The translations under genes were made by a program, and so were the position numbers. Under the pieces are notes generated by a model, which was given only the letters and a program-made list of their open reading frames with translations, was not told the origin of the DNA and made no database searches. This document shows positions 1 to 8,146 of a stretch of DNA of 64,000 nt, in pieces. The stretch is from assembly GCF_007993755.1 (NCBI RefSeq), contig NZ_CP042467.1, forward strand, positions 2,318,001 to 2,382,000. Direction: 5' to 3'. Source of the DNA: Microvenator marinus (GTDB lineage Bacteria; Myxococcota_A; Bradymonadia; Bradymonadales; Bradymonadaceae). Numbering within the stretch: the first letter of the stretch is position 1; every line of letters begins with the position of its first letter.

Positions 1-86
1 TAGAGTACCAACTCCAGATGACCATCAAAGGCGTGACCGCCACCGTGTCGGGAAACACGGCATTCGTGGTTGACCAACTGAACTGA
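1..86 (+). CDS. C-terminal end of an unrecognised protein (5' truncated)
   Basis: An open frame enters from the left edge (first full codon at base 3) and stops at a TGA at 84-86. The visible tail ends in NTAFVVDQLN and alternates hydrophobic and polar residues like a beta-strand-rich C-terminus. About 28 residues are visible, too few to assign a family. It lies about 100 bp before the DUF4398-like lipoprotein gene on the same strand. The reading frame itself is plausible but unproven. Confidence 0.45.
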   Translation, partial: EYQLQMTIKGVTATVSGNTAFVVDQLN

Positions 87-192
87 GGGGCGTTTTCATG
101 GACCGTTGTGGTTGACACGAAATTTTTCTGTCTGCTACATGTTTCGAGGCTTGTCCAAAGTATTGCGAACGCCAAAAGGCAAGGTTAGCGCC

Positions 193-642
193 ATGAGAAA
201 TTCCTCGAAGGTGTGGTGGACTCGTTCAGCACTATGCTGTCTGGGCGGATTAACTTTCGTGTTGAGTGCGTGTGGACCCGTTCAGTCCACACAAAGAGTT
301 AGTGAAGCAGCGGTTGCGCTAGAGCGTGCTCGTGTGGCTGAGGCTGACCAAAAAGCGCCTTACGAATATTATAGTGCCAAGTTCTATCTGCATAAGTCGC
401 GTGAAGAATGGGGTTATTCGGATTTCGAAGCCTCGTATGACTACGCGACGGAGGCCAAGAGAGCTGCGGAAGCCGCACTTTTGAAGGCCAAAGAGGATCC
501 CTGGGCCGGCTCTCCAGTCAATCCCAAGATCAAGCCCGTCACCATGCGTGATACCGGTCGACGCGAAGGAAATCCTGCAAAGGATCCTGTACTCGCTGAA
601 ATGCCTGAACCCAATGAAGTACTTGAGGGAGGCGAACAATGA
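193..642 (+). CDS. DUF4398-like outer-membrane lipoprotein
   Basis: A 149-residue protein. I start it at the ATG at 193 because this gives a clean lipoprotein signal: basic MRNSSK, a hydrophobic core, and lipobox LSAC. AAGG lies about 8 bases upstream. The frame is open back to 106, but that extension would bury the signal peptide. The mature part is a helical Ala/Glu/Arg-rich region (about residues 30-100) with the regular A-x-Y spacing of DUF4398 proteins, then a Pro-rich tail. Its stop overlaps the start of the OmpA-like gene (ATGA). DUF4398 proteins commonly sit beside or are fused to OmpA domains, so an envelope role with its neighbour is inferred. The exact function is unknown. Confidence 0.75.
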   Translation: MRNSSKVWWTRSALCCLGGLTFVLSACGPVQSTQRVSEAAVALERARVAEADQKAPYEYYSAKFYLHKSREEWGYSDFEASYDYATEAKRAAEAALLKAKEDPWAGSPVNPKIKPVTMRDTGRREGNPAKDPVLAEMPEPNEVLEGGEQ

Positions 643-1757
643 GACGTGTGATCATCAGCGGGCTCGCCATTTCCACGCTCTTCTCCCTCGGCTGCACCAC
701 CGGTGCAACGCTTCGTGGACGAGCGCTGGAAATTCAAGAGATCAATAAAGACATCCACGTTCGGGCGTACAATTGCGCGCCGAAGCATATTGCATTTGCC
801 GAGTCGAATGTTGAGTTCGGGCTTTATGAGCTCGGCCAGGGCAACTTCGTCCGCGCCCGTGAGCACTTGGACCTCGCCGAAGAAAATGCGAGATTGGCTG
901 ATAAACTCTCGGATTTCGAGAAGTGCGTCGACCAAAGCGTGGCCGTGGTGGTGGAACAGAAAGAAGTTGTTGAACTTGAACCAGCGCCTGGCGATCAGGA
1001 CGGTGATGGCATCCTCGACGATGTCGATCAGTGCCCTCTCGATCCGGAAGACTTCGACGGATATCAAGACGAAGATGGTTGCCCAGACCCCGATAATGAC
1101 GGTGACGGCATCCTCGATATCAACGATCTCTGCCCGAATGTCGTTGAAGATAAGGACGGCTTCCAAGATGAAGACGGATGTCCTGACTTCGACAATGACC
1201 TCGACGGAATCGCGGATATCAACGACCAGTGCCCAATCGCGGCCGAAGACTTCGATGGCTTCCAAGATGAAGACGGGTGTCCGGACCCCGATAATGATGG
1301 TGATGAAATCGCTGACCTTATCGACGAATGTCCGTTCGAACCTGAAACCTACAATGGCCATCAGGATGAGGATGGATGCCCTGACAAGGAGCCGAAAGCC
1401 AAAGTGGACGGCGGACAGATCCGACTCAATGAGAGCGTCTTCTTCAAGACCGCCAAGTCGGACATCCTTCCGCAGAGCTACCCGCTACTCAACGAAGTGG
1501 CGCAGATTCTCAAGGATAATCCGTCCATCAACATTCGAGTCGAAGGACACACGGATAACCGTGGGCGCGCAGCCTACAACAAGAAGCTCAGCGACCAACG
1601 TGCCGCAAGCGTCAGGACCTACCTCATCCAGCAGGGTGTGGAACCAAGCCGCATGACTTCCGTAGGCTTCGGTCTTGAGCGTCCGATCGATGATAATACG
1701 ACGGAAGCCGGCAGAGCTGCCAACCGACGTGTTGAGATTCACATCACAAGCCAGTAA
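639..1757 (+). CDS. OmpA-family lipoprotein with thrombospondin type 3 calcium-binding repeats
   Basis: A 372-residue protein. The signal peptide ends in lipobox SLGC (Cys about 19). Residues about 25-110 are helical and resemble the DUF4398-type spacer. Residues about 115-260 hold tandem acidic repeats such as DQDGDGILDDVDQCP, the thrombospondin type 3 pattern, each expected to bind Ca2+. The C-terminal about 100 residues are an OmpA domain with the peptidoglycan-binding signature EGHTDNRG near residue 302. It probably sits in the outer membrane and anchors it to the cell wall. It is translationally coupled to the lipoprotein gene before it (ATGA overlap) and is followed by an intrinsic terminator. 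The family call is firm; the partner is inferred. Confidence 0.92.
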   Translation: MRRVIISGLAISTLFSLGCTTGATLRGRALEIQEINKDIHVRAYNCAPKHIAFAESNVEFGLYELGQGNFVRAREHLDLAEENARLADKLSDFEKCVDQSVAVVVEQKEVVELEPAPGDQDGDGILDDVDQCPLDPEDFDGYQDEDGCPDPDNDGDGILDINDLCPNVVEDKDGFQDEDGCPDFDNDLDGIADINDQCPIAAEDFDGFQDEDGCPDPDNDGDEIADLIDECPFEPETYNGHQDEDGCPDKEPKAKVDGGQIRLNESVFFKTAKSDILPQSYPLLNEVAQILKDNPSINIRVEGHTDNRGRAAYNKKLSDQRAASVRTYLIQQGVEPSRMTSVGFGLERPIDDNTTEAGRAANRRVEIHITSQ

Positions 1758-1770
1758 GGTGGCGCGTCTA

Positions 1771-1797
1771 ATGGGGCTTCGGCCCCACTTTTCTTTC
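1771..1797 (+). terminator. Intrinsic terminator with UUCG tetraloop
   Basis: TGGGGC (1772-1777) pairs with GCCCCA (1782-1787) around a TTCG loop closed by C-G, the exceptionally stable cUUCGg hairpin. It is followed by the T-rich run CTTTTCTTTCT. It starts 14 bases after the OmpA-like stop codon and ends before the next start at 1810. Confidence 0.85.
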
Positions 1798-1809
1798 TGG
1801 TTGGTTGCT

Positions 1810-3237
1810 ATGCGTGCTCTTTCCCGTGTTCTCCTTATTCTCTGCCTTGGCACCTCCTTCACACTCGTGGGCCCCCAAGGTGTTCCCGCGGCCTTTGCCC
1901 AGTCTTCAGTTGAGAAGAAGCTTCAAAGCTCCCTTTCCGACGCCATCGACGACTACGATATCCTGCAGATTCAAGACGCCGAGAAACGGCTTGAAGACGC
2001 CATCGCACTCGCTGAGAAGGAGAAGTACACCGGGCCAGTACTCGCCAAGATATACGTGATGCTTGGCATTGTTAGGTTTGCGGCTACGCGTGACGAAGCC
2101 GTAACCGAAGATGCCTTCGCGTCTGCGCTAGAGAACGATTATAGCGCTGTTCTGGACCCTGCCTACGCGACGCCTACGCTTGAGGACTTGATGGCACGCG
2201 CCAAAAAGCGCGTTCCGCCTCCTCAGACTAGCACCACCGTTTCCGAATTCACCCACACGCCCGTCAAAACGACAGAGGGCGGCCAAGCGCTCGTACTCAA
2301 AGCTCAGGCCCCTGCAGACTTGAACGTGGCCAAGATGATGGCGCTCTATCGGCGGTTTGATGAGCAACAATACCAGCGCATCGAAATGAAAGCCCAGGGC
2401 ACCGAGTACACTGCGACCATCCCGGGCTCTGAGGTTCGCACCTCACAAATCGAGTACTTTATCTTCGTTGAAGACCAGAACGGCGACATCGTGGCGCGCG
2501 CTGGCTCAGACCAGGCACCATTCAACGTCACTGTACTTGGGTCATCCAACGTAAAGACAGACCCGGATCCAGACCCGATCGAGCCGGACCCAGAGCCAGG
2601 TGCTTCACGAAAGTACGCGTACGTATCGGTGTTTGGCGGCACAGGCGGCGGACTCTTGCTCTCCGGAAGTGCCACAGCGAACCCTAGCGTGGTTCCTGGC
2701 GTTGGCACCGCGCCAGCGTTTGGACACACCACCATCGAAGCCGGCGGTATGATCACGGAATCCGCACATCTCGGCGTCTTCTTTAAGTTTCAGTTCGCGC
2801 CGGCACAAGACTTTTCGAGCCTCAATCCTGACCCAGGTTCTGGGTTCTGGGATACCGAGGAGCCTTGCTTCGGGCTCGGGCTGCCTGGCGACTGTATGCT
2901 TGGACTCAAGTACAAATGGTCCTTCGTCAAGACGGATTCCCTGCGTGTGTACTCGTCGTTCGGCTCCGGCATTGGTCGCGTCCGAAACTGGATTCAGTTC
3001 AAGCAGCGAAATGTTCAGAGTTGTGGCGGCAAGGAGATCCTCTCGGATTCCACCAGCTCGTACTGCTACCTTCGTGACACCGTGCGTAACGGCTGGTTCC
3101 ACGCCGGAGCTGGTGGTGGTGTGGGCATCCCGCTCACCGATTGGCTCGAGTTCACCGGCGACCTCTACGTCATGGTCTTGCTCCCAAAGACCTCGATCAA
3201 CGCCGACCTCAACGCTGGCTTCACGTTCCTCTTTTAG
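1810..3237 (+). CDS. Exported protein with predicted C-terminal outer-membrane barrel
   Basis: A 475-residue protein starting at the ATG at 1810. The frame is open to 1675, but an earlier start would lie inside the preceding terminator and OmpA gene. MRALSRVLLILCL begins a signal peptide with a likely cut after AFA. Residues about 30-150 are helical and TPR-like. About 175-265 form an Ig-like beta domain, followed by a DPDPDPIEPDPEPG linker. The last about 200 residues have alternating beta strands and Gly/aromatic content, ending in FTFLF with a terminal Phe as in outer-membrane barrels. I do not recognise a named family. The stop overlaps the mfd stop on the other strand. Confidence 0.7.
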   Translation: MRALSRVLLILCLGTSFTLVGPQGVPAAFAQSSVEKKLQSSLSDAIDDYDILQIQDAEKRLEDAIALAEKEKYTGPVLAKIYVMLGIVRFAATRDEAVTEDAFASALENDYSAVLDPAYATPTLEDLMARAKKRVPPPQTSTTVSEFTHTPVKTTEGGQALVLKAQAPADLNVAKMMALYRRFDEQQYQRIEMKAQGTEYTATIPGSEVRTSQIEYFIFVEDQNGDIVARAGSDQAPFNVTVLGSSNVKTDPDPDPIEPDPEPGASRKYAYVSVFGGTGGGLLLSGSATANPSVVPGVGTAPAFGHTTIEAGGMITESAHLGVFFKFQFAPAQDFSSLNPDPGSGFWDTEEPCFGLGLPGDCMLGLKYKWSFVKTDSLRVYSSFGSGIGRVRNWIQFKQRNVQSCGGKEILSDSTSSYCYLRDTVRNGWFHAGAGGGVGIPLTDWLEFTGDLYVMVLLPKTSINADLNAGFTFLF

Positions 3238-6200
3238 GGAACGAACTTCTCCAAAGTTTTGAGCAAGTCATCGCATGTGGCTAGTGGCTTAGAGCTCTCA
3301 TCCGGCGACAAGCTGTAAAGGAGCTTCATCTCAGGCGTAAGCTTGAGTTTGCCACGCGTAGTCTGAATAAAGTCCAACAACTTTGCTGGCTCAATAGGCG
3401 TGTCCGGCAAAAGATCGATCCTGACGGACGAAGGTCCGATATCGAGGCGAGAAGCCTTGAGATGCCTCAGGCGCACCTTGATTCCAATCACATCTCGCAG
3501 CGTCAAGACCTCTGCCGGAGGCTCGCCAAAACGGTCGACCATCTCACCGAAGGTCTCGTAGAGCTCATCGAGTGAACGCGAGAGCGAGAAGCGCTTGTAG
3601 AACATCAGGCGCAACGACGTAGCCGGAATATACGTATCGGGAAGCGAGGCTTCGAGAGGAATATTGACCTCGGGCTCCACATCGCTCTCGTGCACGTTCC
3701 CTCGAATCTCGGCCACGGCCTCTTCCAGAAGTTCGTTGTAGAGGTCGAGCCCCACGGCGGCCACGTGCCCGCTCTGGTCATCGCTTAGAAGATTGCCGGC
3801 ACCACGAATCTCAAGGTCGTAGGTGGCCACCTGGAAACCACTTCCGAGCTCAGTATAGGTCTGGATCACCTCGAGGCGTTTCTCAGCATCAGGCGTAGGC
3901 TTCTGCCTCGCCGGCACCAACATGTAAGCGTACGCACGCTCCTTGCCACGACCCACACGTCCACGCAGCTGATAGAGCTGCGCGAGCCCGAACATATCGG
4001 CGCGATTGATAAGGATGGTATTGGCATTTGGTATATCCAAACCCGACTCGATGATACTCGAAGCCAAGAGCACGTTGGTATCGCCCTGAACATACGAAAC
4101 CATGACTTCTTCAAGCTTGGTCTCGTCCATCTGGCCGTGCGCAATCGCCACCCGAGCCTCAGGCACAATTTTGCCCAGGTGCTCATAGATTTCAGGAATC
4201 GTTTGAACACGATTGTGGACAAAGAAGACCTGACCGCCGCGATTGAGCTCGCGCATGATGGCTTCACGTATGAGCACGTCGTTGAACTTCGCGACATGCG
4301 TTCTGACGGGCAGACGATCGTGTGGAGGCGTCGCAATGACCGAAAGGTCTCGGATCCCAAGCAGGCTCATCTGTAGGGTTCGCGGAATCGGGGTGGCAGT
4401 GAGCGTCAAACAATCCAGGTTTGTTCGCAATTGTTTGATCTTCTCTTTATGCGCCACTCCGAATCGCTGCTCTTCATCCACAATCAGAAGTCGCAGGTCG
4501 CGAAACTCCACCGACTTGGACAAGAGTCGGTGCGTACCGATCAAGACATCAACCTTGCCGGCCTTGGCGGCGTCAATGATCTCCTTCGTCTCTTTGGGCG
4601 ACCTGAAGCGGCTCAAGGCCTCCACGCGTACACCGAAGGGCTCACATCGCTTTCTAAACGAGACGAGGTGCTGTTCCGCTAGAATGGTCGTCGGCACGAG
4701 CACGGCGGTCTGACGCCCGTCCAGAGCCGCCTTCATCGCTGCCCGGATCGCGACCTCGGTCTTACCAAAGCCCACGTCCCCACAAACCAGCCTATCCATG
4801 GGTCGCGGACGACACATATCGGCCAGTACGTCTTCGATCGCACGCGCCTGGTCGGGCGTTTCATCAAAGGGAAACGCGTCCTCAAACTCGCGGAAATGCT
4901 CGTCCGGAGGCGAGAACGCAAAACCTTTGCGAAGCTCGCGCTCGGCGTAGAGCTTCAGGAGATCAGCCGCGATCTCACGAATATTGGCTTTGACCTTCTC
5001 CTTGGTCTTCGACCACGTCTGGCCGCCGAGTTTATCGACCCGCACGCCCTCGGTAGATCCGATGTACTTTTGAATCCGGCTCAGGCGGTAGATCGGAAGG
5101 TAGAGCTTATCGGTCCCGTGGTATTCAATGAGAAGGAATTCGTTCGAAACACCTTCGACCTCAAGGCGGACAAGCCCCTGATACTTCCCGATTCCAAAGT
5201 CGAGGTGCACCACGAGGTCGCCAATACTCAAGTCGCGGAAGTGACTGATCGCAGCGTGCTCGAGTATTGAAGGGCTCGATGGCTTTTGCGCGGCGCCAGC
5301 CCTATGACCAAAGAGGTCCTGCCCGGAAATCAGGGCGAGGCTCAAGAGCTCGGAGCGAAAGCCGTCTGCGAGATTGCCTTGATAGATCTCGATCACGCCT
5401 GTCGGCGGAGGAATCGGCTCGCTCACATCCACCGGAGGTTCGAGCACCAGCGGATCTTCGTCGTACTCTCGCAAGAGCGCGACTAGCCTGTCGACCTGCC
5501 CTCGCGTCTTGCACACAAAGCAAATACGACCGTAGAGCTCCCGCCATTGGTCGATCTCCGGCATGAGGTGCTGAATCGTCTCCTCCACCTTCCCGGTGCG
5601 CTTTCGAAGCGCGACCACATCGGCGTTTGTCCGAGCCGAGAACTCAAGGACCTCCACACCGTCTTCCACCGACTCGATGACCCGAAGTCCATGTTCTATG
5701 CGTTGAAAACGCTCAAGGTCTGCAAACACGGCATCGGCGCTCAAGTAGTGAGACTCCACCGGGAACACCAATTCAGACTCTTCAAGGCAGGCCGCATGTT
5801 CTTCATGGCGCAACGCCTCAAGATGCGAAGCCGCTTCATAGCCGGTAGCGCGGTCCATCAGCACAATTGTTGTGTTCGGCCTCAGGTGTCCGGCGAGCCC
5901 GGTCATCTCCTCGTAGAACCCAGGGAGCAGCGCATCGATCCCCGCAAAATGCATGCGCGCATCCAGATCTTGGACCATCTGCGAGACCCGTTTTGACGGA
6001 TAGTTCAGGTCGGCCCCAAGCACTCGAATCGCATCACGAGCGTGTTTGACATGAGCATCCGTAAGGATCTCCTCCCGAATCGGGAAGGTGTGGATCGCCA
6101 TGACCTCCGTGACTGTGCGCTGTGTTTGAGGATCAAAACTACGCAGCTCACTTACGTCATCGCCCCAGCGCTCCATACGAATCGGGTGGGGATGTGCAGG

Positions 6201-6788
6201 TGAGTAAACATCCACGATATCGCCACGAATCGCGAAGGTGCCGGCGTCCTCAACCAGAGGAACCTCCGAGTAGGCGCAGGCTTGAAGGTGCGCACGAATC
6301 TGCTCGTTGGTCAGGACATCGCCGACTTTCCAAAGCGCAGAATGCTCACGGACGAGTTCTGCCGTCAGAGTCTTTCGCATCAAGGCGCCCGGAGTCGTGA
6401 TCAGGATGCGAGGCGCTGCCGGCTGTGCGAGCGTCCAGAGCGCGGTCATGCGTTGAAGGGCCAGGCGCCGGTCTGGGCTCGTGAGGTGGTAGGGGCCCAC
6501 TTCTTCCTCTGGATAGAGGAGCACGGTGTCCACCAAATCCTCATCCGCATAACCACTGACAAAGATCTCAAAATCGCGAAGCAACGCCTGCGCCTCGTCA
6601 TTCGACGGCGCGACCACACAGATAGGTCGCTGCGTCTTGACGCTATAATCGCTCAACGTGGCCACCATCAACGAGCGTGTCGACGCTTGCGTGTACGCCA
6701 CCTGATCACTTTCAAGCGACTCGATCAGGCGAGCGATCGGATAGGCTTCTCTGGCTTCGTGGGGTTTGATGTCCATAGGGGTGTGCAC
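3234..6788 (-). CDS. mfd: Transcription-repair coupling factor Mfd
   Basis: A 1184-residue DNA translocase that removes RNA polymerase stalled at DNA lesions and recruits UvrA. E. coli Mfd has 1148 residues, so this copy is full length. The N-terminal third is the UvrB-like region. The RNA-polymerase-interacting domain starts near residue 523 (GDLVVHLDFGIGKYQG). Walker A GDVGFGKTEV lies near residue 670, the DEEQ box with LLIVDEEQRFG near 770, and the motif TATPIPRTLQMSL follows. The QLRGRVGRG motif and C-terminal TRCF domain are present. It is monocistronic and converges with the upstream exported-protein gene, sharing stop bases TTAG. Confidence 0.98.
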   Translation of the reverse strand: MHTPMDIKPHEAREAYPIARLIESLESDQVAYTQASTRSLMVATLSDYSVKTQRPICVVAPSNDEAQALLRDFEIFVSGYADEDLVDTVLLYPEEEVGPYHLTSPDRRLALQRMTALWTLAQPAAPRILITTPGALMRKTLTAELVREHSALWKVGDVLTNEQIRAHLQACAYSEVPLVEDAGTFAIRGDIVDVYSPAHPHPIRMERWGDDVSELRSFDPQTQRTVTEVMAIHTFPIREEILTDAHVKHARDAIRVLGADLNYPSKRVSQMVQDLDARMHFAGIDALLPGFYEEMTGLAGHLRPNTTIVLMDRATGYEAASHLEALRHEEHAACLEESELVFPVESHYLSADAVFADLERFQRIEHGLRVIESVEDGVEVLEFSARTNADVVALRKRTGKVEETIQHLMPEIDQWRELYGRICFVCKTRGQVDRLVALLREYDEDPLVLEPPVDVSEPIPPPTGVIEIYQGNLADGFRSELLSLALISGQDLFGHRAGAAQKPSSPSILEHAAISHFRDLSIGDLVVHLDFGIGKYQGLVRLEVEGVSNEFLLIEYHGTDKLYLPIYRLSRIQKYIGSTEGVRVDKLGGQTWSKTKEKVKANIREIAADLLKLYAERELRKGFAFSPPDEHFREFEDAFPFDETPDQARAIEDVLADMCRPRPMDRLVCGDVGFGKTEVAIRAAMKAALDGRQTAVLVPTTILAEQHLVSFRKRCEPFGVRVEALSRFRSPKETKEIIDAAKAGKVDVLIGTHRLLSKSVEFRDLRLLIVDEEQRFGVAHKEKIKQLRTNLDCLTLTATPIPRTLQMSLLGIRDLSVIATPPHDRLPVRTHVAKFNDVLIREAIMRELNRGGQVFFVHNRVQTIPEIYEHLGKIVPEARVAIAHGQMDETKLEEVMVSYVQGDTNVLLASSIIESGLDIPNANTILINRADMFGLAQLYQLRGRVGRGKERAYAYMLVPARQKPTPDAEKRLEVIQTYTELGSGFQVATYDLEIRGAGNLLSDDQSGHVAAVGLDLYNELLEEAVAEIRGNVHESDVEPEVNIPLEASLPDTYIPATSLRLMFYKRFSLSRSLDELYETFGEMVDRFGEPPAEVLTLRDVIGIKVRLRHLKASRLDIGPSSVRIDLLPDTPIEPAKLLDFIQTTRGKLKLTPEMKLLYSLSPDESSKPLATCDDLLKTLEKFVP

Positions 6789-7096
6789 TTTAGGCTCAGT
6801 TGGGATCGCGACGCGTGCGCTTGGGGGGTGTAGTCAAGGCCATGAACTCTGTCAAATGCCCACTCTCTGAGATGCGCGGAAATGTTGGATCGGTGTTTGC
6901 ATTTGTAAATGGTCAGGAAGACAGGGTCTTCGCTCAAAAGCGGCTAAGAAAAAAATTCGCCTATTTTGAGTAAAAGAGTTGAAGACCTGATTTCTGTCTG
7001 TTACTTTGATTTTAAGACGATTTCACAACAACGAAAAAAGCGGTTCCAAATCGGTCCAAGGACCAAAAAACCGAGTTGGCGTGAAGAGGAGAACAC
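6789..7096. other. 308-bp intergenic region between divergent mfd and pilin genes
   Basis: AT-richer than its surroundings, with no convincing coding frame. It must hold the mfd promoter (minus) and the first pilin promoter (plus). It contains a candidate sigma-54 promoter (listed separately), an inverted repeat GAAGAC-3-GTCTTC at 6917-6931, and a clear ribosome-binding site AGAGGAG ending six to seven bases before the pilin ATG. Confidence 0.6.
6885..6901 (+). promoter_or_regulatory. Candidate sigma-54 promoter of first Flp-like pilin
   Basis: TTGGATCGGTGTTTGCA has GG at 6887-6888 and GC at 6899-6900 separated by exactly 10 bases, the invariant sigma-54 spacing. The -12 element TTTGCA matches the consensus. 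The -24 element keeps TGG but departs from TGGCAC in the next bases. It lies about 195 bp before the pilin start. It was found by eye, without a background test. Confidence 0.35.
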
Positions 7097-7285
7097 ATGA
7101 CTGGTAAAGCGAAACAAATGCTTAAACGCTTCCATAGCGACGAGTCGGGTGTTGCGATGACCGAGTACATCATTGTGTTCAGCTTGATTAGCTTGGGCGC
7201 AACCATCTCTCTCTTGAGTACGGCGGTGTACGTGAAAGGTTATCGAGATTTCCTGGTCTGGTGGTTAGCGCACCCAGCTGTTTGA
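7097..7285 (+). CDS. Flp/Fap-type pilin-like small protein (first copy)
   Basis: A 62-residue protein with a strong ribosome-binding site. The short basic leader (MTGKAKQMLKRFHSDESG) is followed by VAMTEYIIVF. This matches the class IVb Flp prepilin pattern, where prepilin peptidase cuts after Gly and an E-Y pair follows at positions 5-6 of the mature protein. A single hydrophobic segment spans about residues 24-46. The C-terminus (DFLVWWLAHPAV) is unlike ordinary Flp pilins and much more hydrophobic. A second paralogue lies 250 bp downstream. No tad/cpa assembly genes are in the window, so assembly partners must be elsewhere. Confidence 0.75.
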   Translation: MTGKAKQMLKRFHSDESGVAMTEYIIVFSLISLGATISLLSTAVYVKGYRDFLVWWLAHPAV

Positions 7286-7340
7286 GGTCGTGAATCCCCC
7301 TTGTGTGTCTTTATGGCACACAGCCGGCCGTGAGGGTCGG

Positions 7341-7358
7341 GTGAGACCTAGGTCTCAC
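7341..7358. repeat. Perfect 18-bp palindrome between the pilin genes
   Basis: GTGAGACCTAGGTCTCAC is a perfect inverted repeat with no spacer, 16 bases before the candidate sigma-54 promoter of the second pilin. The position and symmetry fit a dimeric regulator operator. It is not followed by a T-run, so a terminator role is less likely. Confidence 0.5.
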
Positions 7359-7373
7359 GCTTGATGGAAAGTA

Positions 7374-7390
7374 TGGCACGTAACTGGCAC
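7374..7390 (+). promoter_or_regulatory. Candidate sigma-54 promoter of second Flp-like pilin
   Basis: TGGCACGTAACTGGCAC carries a perfect -24 element TGGCACG. The GG (7375-7376) and the GC (7387-7388) are 10 bases apart, as sigma-54 requires. The -12 element reads TGGCA instead of TTGCA. The same TATGGCAC octamer also occurs 60 bp upstream at 7312-7319. This would give a leader of about 135 bases before the ATG at 7536. Confidence 0.4.
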
Positions 7391-7535
7391 TACTAACCAT
7401 CGACACTCTAAACCGAGCTTCCACCCGTGTTGGGTGTTTGCTGACTGGGAAACCAGTCTTATAGAGTGCGAAGACATTATGTCTTCACAAAACTGAAAAC
7501 ACGGCCCTTAGGCCAATAAAAATTTGGAGACTCTC

Positions 7536-7721
7536 ATGGACCTCAAAAACTTGCTTATCGCATTTCACTCGGACGAAGACGGAGCAACAGCAACTGAGTA
7601 CATCATTCTACTCATCCTCATCGCTTGCTTCGTGATCGCTATCGTCAAACTCTTCGGTAACACTGTCTCCGAAAAGTTCAACGACGCTAACGACGCCGTT
7701 GTGAGCGAAGTGACCTTCTAA
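7536..7721 (+). CDS. Flp/Fap-type pilin (second copy)
   Basis: A 61-residue protein. I use the ATG at 7536, six bases after GGAG. The leader MDLKNLLIAFHSDEDG is followed by ATATEYIILL, the Flp cleavage and E-Y motif, then one transmembrane segment to about residue 41 and a short polar tail (NDANDAVVSEVTF) typical of Flp subunits. It is the more canonical of the two copies. It has its own upstream regulatory stretch and a strong terminator downstream, so it is probably expressed as a single abundant transcript. Confidence 0.85.
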   Translation: MDLKNLLIAFHSDEDGATATEYIILLILIACFVIAIVKLFGNTVSEKFNDANDAVVSEVTF

Positions 7722-7741
7722 TCCGGTCTCGGATAGAATAC

Positions 7742-7770
7742 AAAAAGGCTGCTCTCGAGCAGCCTTTTTT
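7742..7770 (+). terminator. Intrinsic terminator after second pilin
   Basis: AAAAAGGCTGCTC and GAGCAGCCTTTTTT form a near-perfect hairpin with a very short TCGA centre, starting 20 bases after the pilin stop. The A-run and T-run flanks would allow termination from either strand, but only the plus strand has a gene ending here. Confidence 0.93.
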
Positions 7771-7801
7771 GTTTCTTGTACACCTACCCAAAAGGAGACC
7801 C

Positions 7802-8146
7802 ATGTCAGAAAACAACACCATCTTCGGCAAGATCATTCGTGGTGAGCTGCCGGCCGATGTCGTTCACGAAGACGACCACGTCATGGCGTTCCGAGACATC
7901 AATCCCGCGGCCCCTACACATATCTTGGTGATCCCCAAGAGATACATCGTGAACACCCTCACAGCCGACTCTGATGACAAAGAACTGCTGGGTCACCTTG
8001 TGCTCGCCTGTGCAGAAGTCGCGCGAAAAGAAGGCCTAGACGGCTACAGACTGGTCATCAATAACGGTGAAAGCGCCGGGCAAACCGTGTTTCATCTGCA
8101 CGCGCACGTTATTGGGGGCCGCTCCCTTTCATGGCCTCCAGGCTAG
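7802..8146 (+). CDS. HIT-family nucleotide hydrolase (HinT-like)
   Basis: A 114-residue protein, the normal length of HinT/PKCI-type purine nucleoside phosphoramidases. I start at the ATG at 7802, preceded by AAAGGAGA, rather than at an upstream codon inside the terminator. The histidine triad HLHAH is at residues 98-102 inside QTVFHLHAHVIGG, with the middle His region catalytic. The conserved N-terminal IFGKIIRGELPA and DINPAAPTHILVIPK are present. Its last 18 bases overlap the 3' end of the convergent oxidoreductase gene. A general cytoplasmic housekeeping role is likely. The physiological substrate is unknown. Confidence 0.93.
   Translation: MSENNTIFGKIIRGELPADVVHEDDHVMAFRDINPAAPTHILVIPKRYIVNTLTADSDDKELLGHLVLACAEVARKEGLDGYRLVINNGESAGQTVFHLHAHVIGGRSLSWPPG

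Noticed and set aside
441-1361. Long antisense open frame opposite the OmpA/TSP3 gene
   Set aside because: It arises from the GAT/GAC-rich calcium-binding repeats read backwards and has no ribosome-binding site or recognisable product.
703-1656. A 317-codon frame overlapping the OmpA gene on the same strand
   Set aside because: Its Ser/Thr/Arg-rich translation is a shadow of the repetitive OmpA gene, which has the clear domains.
4137-4713. Plus-strand frames inside mfd
   Set aside because: They are antisense to conserved Mfd helicase motifs and show no gene-like features.
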